36,517 nucleotides of DNA from Akkermansia sp. (GTDB lineage: Bacteria > Verrucomicrobiota > Verrucomicrobiia > Verrucomicrobiales > Akkermansiaceae), in assembly GCA_022787425.1 (NCBI GenBank), contig JALFWB010000045.1, positions 1 through 36,517 of the forward strand. Reading direction: 5' to 3'. The position numbers and the translations under genes were made by a program. The notes under the pieces were generated by a model. It saw only the letters and a list, made by a program, of their open reading frames with translations, ran no database searches and was not told the origin of the DNA. Shown here one piece after another: positions 16,190 to 22,085 of this stretch (position 1 is its first letter; each line of letters begins with the position of its first letter).

Positions 16190-17233
16190 TTACATCACCC
16201 AAAGGCCCTCGGTCTCGTCGAAGCCGAACATGATGTTGAAGGCGTGCACCCCCTGCCCGCCTGCGCCTTTGATGACGTTGTCCTCGGCGCTCATCAGCAC
16301 CACGCGGTTCGTGCGGGCATCCACGGCCCAGCCGATGTCCACAAAGTTGGTGCGCGTCACGTTCTTGGTGTCGGCCGGCTTGCGGGGGCCCATCAGGCGC
16401 ACGAAGGGCGCGGTGGCGTAGGCAGCCTCGAGGCAGGCCGTGATGTCCGCCTCGGTCGTGCCGGGTTTCAGCTTGGCCACGGTCGTGGTCAGAATTCCGG
16501 TGTTCACGGGCATCAGGTGCGGGGTGAAGGTGATGACGACCTTGCTGCCGGCGGCGGCGGAGAGCTCCTGCTCAATCTCGGACAAATGGCGGTGGCGGGG
16601 CACACTGTAAGCGCGCATGCTCTCGTTGCATTCGCAGAAGAGCAGGCTCACATCGGCCTTGCGACCGGCACCGGACACGCCGCTGCCGCTGTTCACCACG
16701 ATGTCCTCCGGCAGCACCAGCCCCGCCTTCAGCAGCGGAACCAGCGGCAGGATGATGCTCGTGGGGTAGCAACCAGGGGATCCCACTATGCGCGCGCGCG
16801 CGATTTCATCTCGGTGCCACTCCGGCATGCCGTAGGGGGCTTCCTGCATCAGCTCCGGGTCCGCGTGCGGCTTGCCGTAGAACTCTTCGTACACGGCCGG
16901 GTCGTTCAGACGGAAGTCGGCGGAGAGGTCGATCACACGCACCCCGGCCTCCACCAAGCCGCGCCCGTACTCCACCGACACGCCGTGCGGCAGGGCCAGG
17001 AAGGCCGCCTCCGCCCCCGTTGCGGCTATCTCCGCCACATCAGAGTTCGTGAAGACCAGCTCCGCCCCGGGTACATTTCGGTACCGGGGGAACACGTCGC
17101 TGATCTTTTGCCCGGCGTACTGCCGCGACGTGGCGCACACCAATTCCACCCCGGGATGGCGCAAAAGGATGCGCATCAGCTCCTGTCCGGTGTATCCACT
17201 GGCCCCTACTACTGCAATTTTTACCTTTTTCAT
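16190..17233 (-). CDS. argC: N-acetyl-gamma-glutamyl-phosphate reductase
   Basis: 347 residues. ArgC reduces N-acetylglutamyl phosphate to the semialdehyde with NADPH, the third step of arginine synthesis. The nucleotide-binding start KIAVVGASGYTGQELMRIL and the active-site Cys155 in GSPGCYPT are present. The frame is open far upstream through the tRNA region, but ATG 17233 is chosen because the family homology begins there and the promoter lies just before it. It is the first gene of the long minus-strand run down to recO. Confidence 0.96.
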   Translation of the reverse strand: MKKVKIAVVGASGYTGQELMRILLRHPGVELVCATSRQYAGQKISDVFPRYRNVPGAELVFTNSDVAEIAATGAEAAFLALPHGVSVEYGRGLVEAGVRVIDLSADFRLNDPAVYEEFYGKPHADPELMQEAPYGMPEWHRDEIARARIVGSPGCYPTSIILPLVPLLKAGLVLPEDIVVNSGSGVSGAGRKADVSLLFCECNESMRAYSVPRHRHLSEIEQELSAAAGSKVVITFTPHLMPVNTGILTTTVAKLKPGTTEADITACLEAAYATAPFVRLMGPRKPADTKNVTRTNFVDIGWAVDARTNRVVLMSAEDNVIKGAGGQGVHAFNIMFGFDETEGLWVM

Positions 17234-17243
17234 GGCAAAAAAG

Positions 17244-17272
17244 AGTGTATCATGAAAAAAATCGCTTGACAA
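17244..17272 (-). promoter_or_regulatory. Promoter of the argC-to-recO operon
   Basis: On the minus strand TTGTCA (17267-17272) and TACACT (17244-17249) are spaced by 17 nt, ending 10 nt before the argC ATG. Its -35 box overlaps that of the divergent tRNA promoter. Confidence 0.6.
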
Positions 17273-17294
17273 TGCAAAAATTCGGATGTATACT
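17266..17294 (+). promoter_or_regulatory. Promoter of tRNA-Pro
   Basis: A perfect TTGACA (17266-17271) and TATACT (17289-17294) are separated by 17 nt. A short GC-rich leader runs to the tRNA at 17334. Confidence 0.7.
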
Positions 17295-17333
17295 CCTCCC
17301 GTTGCCGGTCGCAAGGCCGAAGACGAACAGAAA

Positions 17334-17407
17334 CGGGCAGTAGCGCAGTCTGGTAGCGCACTTGCATGGGGTGCAAGGGGTCGTGGGTTCGAATCCCGCT
17401 TGCCCGA
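17334..17407 (+). tRNA. tRNA-Pro (anticodon GGG)
   Basis: The full cloverleaf can be folded. The acceptor is CGGGCAG/TTGCCCG with C1-G72 as usual for tRNA-Pro and discriminator A. The D stem is GCGC/GCGC, the anticodon stem CTTGC/GCAAG with loop ATGGGGT (anticodon GGG), and the T arm GTGGG-TTCGAAT-CCCGC. CCA is not encoded. It reads codon CCC. Confidence 0.95.
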
Positions 17408-17482
17408 GAAACAGAGAAGGCTCAGTCGCAAGACTGGGCCTTCTGTGTTGCCGAGCAAGCGAGGATTCGAAGCCACGACCCC
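17377..17482. repeat. 51-nt-arm inverted repeat including the tRNA 3' half
   Basis: The arm 17377-17427 (tRNA T arm, acceptor 3' strand and terminator half) is matched by the reverse complement of 17432-17482 with only a few substitutions and one compensating indel pair; the loop is GCAA. The right arm therefore contains a degenerate inverted copy of the tRNA-Pro 3' half. Confidence 0.85.
17415..17444 (+). terminator. Hairpin terminator of tRNA-Pro
   Basis: A 13-bp stem with one G-U pair and a GCAA loop (17415-17427 with 17432-17444), followed by GTGTTG. The U-tract is weak but the stem is strong. The same hairpin is the centre of the larger inverted repeat. Confidence 0.6.
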
Positions 17483-17493
17483 GTAGGGGTTGT

Positions 17494-17580
17494 GGGCATG
17501 GAAGCGCAGTGCGCTTCCATGCCCCCTCGCCGCCGAGACACCTCTCGGCGGGCACCCTTGCGTCGGCAAGGGCGAGGGGG
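17494..17580. other. Highly structured element: 31-nt palindrome and three-way junction
   Basis: 17494-17524 is a perfect 15-1-15 palindrome. Next to it an outer stem (17522-17529 with 17573-17580, 8 bp) encloses two hairpins: 17531-17550 (8-bp stem, CACC loop) and 17555-17572 (7-bp stem, GTCG loop). The palindrome and outer stem share 17522-17524, so the two folds compete slightly. A small hairpin (CCCC-GTA-GGGG, 17479-17489) precedes them. Confidence 0.7.
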
Positions 17581-17595
17581 GTGGCCCCAACGGGG

Positions 17596-17611
17596 GAATC
17601 CCGCTTGCCCG
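17596..17611 (+). repeat. 16-bp exact direct copy of the tRNA-Pro 3' end
   Basis: GAATCCCGCTTGCCCG is identical to 17391-17406 in the tRNA. Such 3'-end duplications are typical of integrase attachment sites, but here the two copies are only about 205 bp apart and no integrase is present. Confidence 0.6.
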
Positions 17612-17640
17612 CCCAAACTTCTCCCCCGGGGTTACCCTCT

Positions 17641-17812
17641 GCATTCCTTATGCTGCGTCAAGCCTAAAAGTTGGAAATTCTCTTATTTTTCGCAGCATGG
17701 CTGCATTTTCTGTTCCTATGCATTCCGGCGTATTATGCACGCATTTTTCACCCGTTTTCTCCATAAACCATTGATTATCAACAGCTTACGACTCTCTATG
17801 CATAAGGAATGC
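17641..17812. repeat. Second inverted-repeat-bounded intergenic element
   Basis: GCATTCCTTATGC (17641-17653) recurs as its exact reverse complement at 17800-17812, with 146 nt of AT-rich sequence between. The left end continues TGCGTCAAGCC, matching the TGTAGTCAAGCC that follows the left end of the element at 5761. The right end is followed by TGTACACT, matching TGTACAAT at 5917-5924. Confidence 0.65.
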
Positions 17813-17878
17813 TGTACACTCACGGTCAAGCGGGGAAGGGTTCCCTGTTTATTTCAAGTAGGTGTAGGGCACTCCTGC

Positions 17879-17907
17879 TTGGGATAAGCTTCATGCCCCA
17901 CTATTAT
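17879..17907 (+). promoter_or_regulatory. Candidate promoter of the PEP-CTERM gene
   Basis: TTGGGA (17879-17884) and TATTAT (17902-17907) are 17 nt apart, 18 nt before the start codon. Confidence 0.4.
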
Positions 17908-17925
17908 CAATCTTAACTTTTTTAC

Positions 17926-18663
17926 ATGAGGAAAACGATACTTTTACTCGCGTCATTAAGCGGGATTGCTTTCTCGGCTCCGGAACGGGGAGATCAGATT
18001 TGGAAGATCACGTTCGGTACCGATATTGACGGCACAAATGATTACAAGGTCGTAAACTATGGTGATATAACCTATACGCCTACAAAAGTATGGGATGTAA
18101 GTGGTTACACCGGAAAGGATTACGTTTCAACCAATGGCGATGACAAGCGGGTACACACTGAGTGGACTAACGGCTGCGGATTGACTTGGGACGACAACTT
18201 CGAATTTGAGATTGTCTTCGAATTGCCGAACAATTTCTCAACGAACAGCAACTGGCCTGTGTTGGCAGAACTTAGCGGCAATGGCTCCTCTGTCCGATTT
18301 GGTCCGTACACCCAACAACAGAATAAGCTGTATGTCGATGGAGTAAATATCACCAAGAACCCCGTTAACGCACCCTTAACACTAACAACGGGAGTAAAGC
18401 ACACTGCGACACTGACAGTATATGAGGGAGGCATAACGCTGAAATTAGATGGACAAATTGCTCAGACCGCTACTCTTGCGGATACGGCCAGCGGGAATAT
18501 TGTGGATATCACACTCGGCGGTAATAAATCAAAGGACTACCGTCTCGCTGAAAACGTGTACAGCATTTCTGCGTACAAAGTTGTTCCCGAGCCTACCTCT
18601 GCGACCCTCTCCCTGTTAGCGTTAGCGGGGCTGGCGATGAGGAGACGGCGCAAGCTGGCCTAA
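17926..18663 (+). CDS. PEP-CTERM sorted exported protein
   Basis: 245 residues. A short signal peptide (1-17, ending AFS) leads into a region of about 190 residues that looks all-beta, with alternating polar/hydrophobic strands like LamG/concanavalin-type jelly rolls. The C-terminus has the PEP-CTERM tripartite tail: PEP (about 221-223), a hydrophobic stretch (LSLLALAGLAM) and RRRRK. Such proteins are sorted by an exosortase and placed at the envelope in EPS-producing Gram-negatives. No catalytic motif seen. The gene is AT-richer than the core genes and is followed by a strong terminator. Confidence 0.85.
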   Translation: MRKTILLLASLSGIAFSAPERGDQIWKITFGTDIDGTNDYKVVNYGDITYTPTKVWDVSGYTGKDYVSTNGDDKRVHTEWTNGCGLTWDDNFEFEIVFELPNNFSTNSNWPVLAELSGNGSSVRFGPYTQQQNKLYVDGVNITKNPVNAPLTLTTGVKHTATLTVYEGGITLKLDGQIAQTATLADTASGNIVDITLGGNKSKDYRLAENVYSISAYKVVPEPTSATLSLLALAGLAMRRRRKLA

Positions 18664-18671
18664 AGTTTTTT

Positions 18672-18714
18672 CGGTAAATGTAAGGGGCCTCCGCTCGAAA
18701 GGGCGGGGGCCTTT
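18672..18714 (+). terminator. Terminator module of the PEP-CTERM gene, repeated at the window end
   Basis: CGGTAAATGTA (18672-18682) precedes an 11-bp GC-rich stem with GAAA loop, ending CCTTT. An inverted copy of the whole module lies at 36471-36517. Confidence 0.8.
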
Positions 18715-18763
18715 GATGTGATAGATGAGGGGGAGGTTCAGTTGAGTTCCTGCAACGCTCCTC

Positions 18764-19493
18764 AGATGGGTTACAAAAAAACGCTCACCACATGGGTTAC
18801 ACTCGAGGCTGCCCTCTTGTAGCATAAATCCGCCCTTGTGTCAAGCCGACTCTTTCCTCCCGGCAGTCGCTCAAAAGTGTAACCTCCAAGACGTATCGAC
18901 TGACCGCATCCCGAATGCTCAAGGGGTAACACTTTCTCTTCCCGTCGCGTGAATACCACCATCCCTTAAAGTCGATGGTCCACTCATCGTTGACTGCCGG
19001 TTCCTCTCCCTTGCTCTCATCCAATCTTACCTGCTCCACACGACTTCGGCGTCTTCGCGGCCTATCGATCATCCCCGATTTTCTGAGGATGCGATGAATG
19101 GTACTCCTTACCGGAATCGGCTCCAAGCTCTCCCTGCGGAGCACAGATTGTATTTTATCCGCTCCCCAACTCTTATGAGCCTGCCGTATACTGATGATGC
19201 AACAGATAACCTCTGTACTCAGCCTTGTCGGCTGATTCTTCGGGGCTCTGCACATGTCCCGAAGGCCCTGAGCACCGGCACTCTTATAGTGCTTAAGCCT
19301 CTTGTAACCGGTCTTGCGGCTGATGTGAAACTTCTCGCAGGCCTCTGTCATTGTGACGGAGGCCTGCTGAACGTACTGAATGAACTCCATTCTCATTTGG
19401 TTACAGCTTTTGGATTCCCATGGCATAGCGTTATTATGCCACATTCTGCCCAAAAGTGTAACCTATGTGATGGTATTTTCTTGTAACCTATCT
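18764..19493 (-). mobile_element. IS481-type element, internally deleted
   Basis: About 730 bp bounded by related terminal inverted repeats of about 40 bp. The left end starts AGATGGGTTACA and the right end reads TGTAACCTATCT. Each end carries a second inner copy of the GGTTACA motif about 30 bp in. The transposase is incomplete. A clear target-site duplication was not seen. Confidence 0.75.
18797..19453 (-). pseudogene. Truncated IS481-family transposase
   Basis: 218 residues where about 350-380 are usual. The N-terminal half is intact: MPWES (the typical family start, ATG at 19426), a helix-turn-helix (TMTEACEKFHISRKTGYKRLKHY), the linker with KSWGADKIQSVLRRE, and the beginning of the rve catalytic domain with its first Asp (WTIDFKGWW). 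The second Asp and the Glu of the DDE triad are missing; the frame ends shortly after in unrelated residues near the left terminal repeat. The product cannot catalyse transposition, but both ends remain, so it could be moved in trans. Confidence 0.82.
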
Positions 19494-19518
19494 CTTGGAG
19501 ATGTACCCCGGGGGTGGC

Positions 19519-19938
19519 TTACTCCGTCACGTTCAGCTCCAAGGAGAGGGCTTGGACGGGGGGGACGTCCTTCTCCCAAGGGCGGGAGTAGATGAGGCGG
19601 AAGGAAGCCTTACCGGGCTTCATGGTCACGATACGGGCCTCGGTGTCAGCGGGGGCACCGCAGAGGGGTTCCTCGCCGGGGGCGGGTTCGGGGGGCGGGA
19701 TGACGGAGAGCTTCACCTCGGCGGCATCGCCCTCCTGCGCCGCAACGGACCAAGAGTACCCGGTGGAGGGGTTGGACGGCAGGGAAATGCTGATGACCTG
19801 ACCGACAGAGAGCGAGAGCGCGATGTGCTGCTCATCGGTCTGCGCGGCGGGGGCATCACCACCGCAGCCGGGGGCCTCCATACCGAAGGACAAGGCGGGC
19901 AGCAGCAGGGCCGCACCCAGGAAAAGAGTTTTTACCAT
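19519..19938 (-). CDS. Chagasin-type cysteine protease inhibitor (I42 family)
   Basis: 139 residues with a signal peptide (about 1-19). The chagasin loop motifs are present: NPSTGYSW (56-63) and RPWE (119-122), with the strand pattern ARIVTMKPGKASFRLIYSRPWEKD between. I42 proteins bind papain-like cysteine proteases through these loops. In a host-associated bacterium the target could be host or self proteases; the sequence does not decide this. The gene is convergent with nothing close on the left (IS remnant 25 nt away) and divergent from htpG. Confidence 0.85.
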   Translation of the reverse strand: MVKTLFLGAALLLPALSFGMEAPGCGGDAPAAQTDEQHIALSLSVGQVISISLPSNPSTGYSWSVAAQEGDAAEVKLSVIPPPEPAPGEEPLCGAPADTEARIVTMKPGKASFRLIYSRPWEKDVPPVQALSLELNVTE

Positions 19939-20017
19939 AGGCCGCCAGCTTAGCCCAAAAACGGCGGGGCGTCAAGTATAAAAAAGGCACCCGGGCAAGT
20001 ATGCCGCACTTTCCCCC

Positions 20018-20045
20018 TTGACGCCGTGCCGCTGCGGCCTATAAT
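20018..20045 (+). promoter_or_regulatory. Promoter of htpG
   Basis: TTGACG (20018-20023) and a perfect TATAAT (20040-20045) are spaced by 16 nt. The leader is about 22 nt and has no Shine-Dalgarno sequence. No CIRCE-type inverted repeat was seen. Confidence 0.65.
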
Positions 20046-20073
20046 AGGCTCCATACCGAAATTAAATCACATT

Positions 20074-21918
20074 ATGGCAGAACAAACGCATACATTCCAA
20101 ACAGAGGTCCGGCAGCTGCTGGACATCGTCATCCATGCCTTCTACAGCGACCGCGAAGTCTTTGTCCGCGAGCTCGTCTCCAACGCCTCGGATGCCTTGG
20201 AGAAACTGCGCCTCAAGCAACTCACCGGCGCGGCCATTGCCAACCCGGAGCTAGAGCCCGCCATCACCCTCACCGCCGATGAGGAGGCCAAGACCCTGAC
20301 CATCACCGACACCGGCATCGGCATGACCGAGGAGGAAGTGGTGGAGTACTTGGGCACCATCGCCCACTCCGGCACCAAGAAATTCTTGGAGATGGCCAAG
20401 GAGAAGCAAGGCGGCACACAGGACCTCATCGGCCAGTTCGGCGTGGGCTTCTACAGCGTCTTCATGGCGGCAGACAAGGTGGAGCTCACCACCCGCTCCT
20501 GGCAGCCGGAGGCCAAGGCCGTCAAGTGGACGAGCAATGGGCAGGACAGCTACACCATCACCGATGCCGAGGAAGACACCCCGCGCGGCACACGCATCCT
20601 CATCCACCTGAAGGAAGACGCCGCCGAGTTTGCCCGCAGCGGCCACCTGCGCTACATTGTGGGCAAGTACAGCAACTTCGTCTCCTTCCCCATCACCGTG
20701 GACGGCGAGCGGCAGAACACCGTGCAGGCCATCTGGATGAAGAACAAGAAGGACGTTACCAAGGAGGAATACACCGAGTTCTACAAATTCGTGGGCCACA
20801 CCGACCAAGAGCCGCTGACGTGGATGCACTTCAGTGCCGATGCCCCGATTGTACTCAACTCCGTGCTCTTTGTACCCACGGACAACCCGGAGGGCATGGG
20901 CTTCGGACGCTGCGAGCCGCAGGTCTCCCTGTACTGCCACAAGGTGCTCATCGACAGCAAGCCGGAGAACCTGCTGCCGGAATGGCTGCGCTTTTTGGTA
21001 GGCGTGGTGGACAGCGATGACCTGCCCCTGAACATCTCCCGTGAGATGCTGCAGGACAACTCCCTGCTGCGCAAGATCTCCGGCATCATCACCAAGCGCT
21101 TCATCAAGCACCTGGAAGAGCTCGCCAAGAAGAACCCGGAGGAGTACGAGAAATTCTGGACTGCCTTCGGCCGCTTCGTCAAGGAAGGCATCGTCACCTC
21201 CTGGGAGCACAAGAAAGAGCTCGCGGGCCTGCTCCGCTTCGAGTCAACCTTCACCGAGCCCGGCAAACTCACCTGCTTTGCGGACTACATCAGCCGCATG
21301 AAGGAGAACCAGAAGGACATCTACGTCCTCCACGGTGCCTCCCGCGCCCGGTTGGAGAACTCCCCCTACCTTGATGCGCTCAAGCTGCGCGGCTTCGAGG
21401 TGATCTTCCTCACCGAAAACGGGGACAGCTTTGTGATGGACTCCCTGATGAAGGTGGAAGACAAGGACATCAAGTCCATTGACCGCGCCGACCTAGAGCT
21501 GCCGGATGCCCCGGAGGAAACAAGCGAGCCCGGCCTGAGCGAGGAGGAATCCAAGGGCTTGGTGGATTGGGTGACGGAGCAGTTCAAGGACCGCTTCAGC
21601 AAGGTGACCACCGGCAGCCGCGTGACCGGCGCACCCGCCATTGCCCTGCAAGGCGCGGGCGACATGCCGCAGGAGATGAAAGCCTACTTCAAGGCCATGG
21701 GGCAAGAGGTACCGGAAACCCACCCGGAGATTTCCTTCAACCCGCACAACCCCATCGTGCGCAAGCTGGCCGAGCTGCGCAGCACGGACTCCGAACTGGC
21801 CACCCTGCTGGCAGACCAGCTCATCAACACCGCCCTGCTGCGCGCCGGCATGCTGGATGACCCCTCCAAGCTGGCGGAGAACTCGCAGGCCCTGCTCAGC
21901 AAGCTGCTCTGCAAGTAA
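20074..21918 (+). CDS. htpG: Molecular chaperone HtpG (Hsp90)
   Basis: 614 residues, close to E. coli HtpG. HtpG is a dimeric ATP-driven chaperone for late folding and stress recovery in the cytoplasm. The GHKL ATP site is complete: ELVSNASDALEKLR (E33, N37), DTGIGMTEEE and GQFGVGFYSVFMAAD. The middle domain has the conserved LPLNISREMLQ segment, and the C-terminal dimerisation domain is present. ATG 20074 (MAEQTHTFQTEVRQLL) is chosen because family homology starts there; the upstream frame would begin before the promoter -10 box. Confidence 0.97.
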   Translation: MAEQTHTFQTEVRQLLDIVIHAFYSDREVFVRELVSNASDALEKLRLKQLTGAAIANPELEPAITLTADEEAKTLTITDTGIGMTEEEVVEYLGTIAHSGTKKFLEMAKEKQGGTQDLIGQFGVGFYSVFMAADKVELTTRSWQPEAKAVKWTSNGQDSYTITDAEEDTPRGTRILIHLKEDAAEFARSGHLRYIVGKYSNFVSFPITVDGERQNTVQAIWMKNKKDVTKEEYTEFYKFVGHTDQEPLTWMHFSADAPIVLNSVLFVPTDNPEGMGFGRCEPQVSLYCHKVLIDSKPENLLPEWLRFLVGVVDSDDLPLNISREMLQDNSLLRKISGIITKRFIKHLEELAKKNPEEYEKFWTAFGRFVKEGIVTSWEHKKELAGLLRFESTFTEPGKLTCFADYISRMKENQKDIYVLHGASRARLENSPYLDALKLRGFEVIFLTENGDSFVMDSLMKVEDKDIKSIDRADLELPDAPEETSEPGLSEEESKGLVDWVTEQFKDRFSKVTTGSRVTGAPAIALQGAGDMPQEMKAYFKAMGQEVPETHPEISFNPHNPIVRKLAELRSTDSELATLLADQLINTALLRAGMLDDPSKLAENSQALLSKLLCK

Positions 21919-21940
21919 GCCCCCCACCGACCACACCGGA

Positions 21941-21977
21941 ACGAGAGACAGGCCCTCCCCTGCCTCTCGTTTCTTTT
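21941..21977 (+). terminator. Terminator of htpG
   Basis: A 12-bp stem with one mismatch (21941-21952 with 21959-21970) is followed by TTCTTTT. Confidence 0.8.
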
Positions 21978-22015
21978 GTACATGCGAGAACAACCGAGCA
22001 CCATTCGGAAATGGC

Positions 22016-22044
22016 TTGACAAGGGAGTCGGGGTGTGGCATGAT
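22016..22044 (+). promoter_or_regulatory. Promoter of nrdAB
   Basis: A perfect TTGACA (22016-22021) and CATGAT (22039-22044) are 17 nt apart. No NrdR-box pair was recognised near it. Confidence 0.55.
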
Positions 22045-22085
22045 GGGGGAACACCGCGCACAGCAAGCGACACTGCATATCAGCC

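Larger units (their letters stand above)
17445..17925. other. Intergenic region rich in folded elements
   Basis: No gene supported; open frames here are reverse readings of tRNA-like sequence. It holds the inverted tRNA fragment, a three-way-junction-like structure (17522-17580), a direct tRNA 3'-end copy (17596-17611), an AT-rich inverted-repeat element (17641-17812) and the promoter region of the PEP-CTERM gene. Confidence 0.6.

Noticed and set aside
15338..17269. 643-codon plus-strand frame across the response regulator and argC
   Set aside because: Both underlying minus-strand genes are unmistakable family members.
17334..17611. Prophage or genomic island attachment at tRNA-Pro
   Set aside because: Repeats of the tRNA 3' end exist, but only about 205 bp apart and without an integrase; kept as a repeat finding only.
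16190..17644. Longer ArgC frame starting upstream of the tRNA
   Set aside because: The extra 137 residues are tRNA antisense; homology and promoter both point to 17233.
17250..17887. Several open frames on both strands around tRNA-Pro
   Set aside because: They contain the GFEPTTP/GFESR-type peptides that arise when tRNA T arms are translated, so they are spurious.
19939..20073. HrcA/CIRCE heat-shock operator before htpG
   Set aside because: No TTAGCACTC-type inverted repeat is visible; only a standard promoter is seen.
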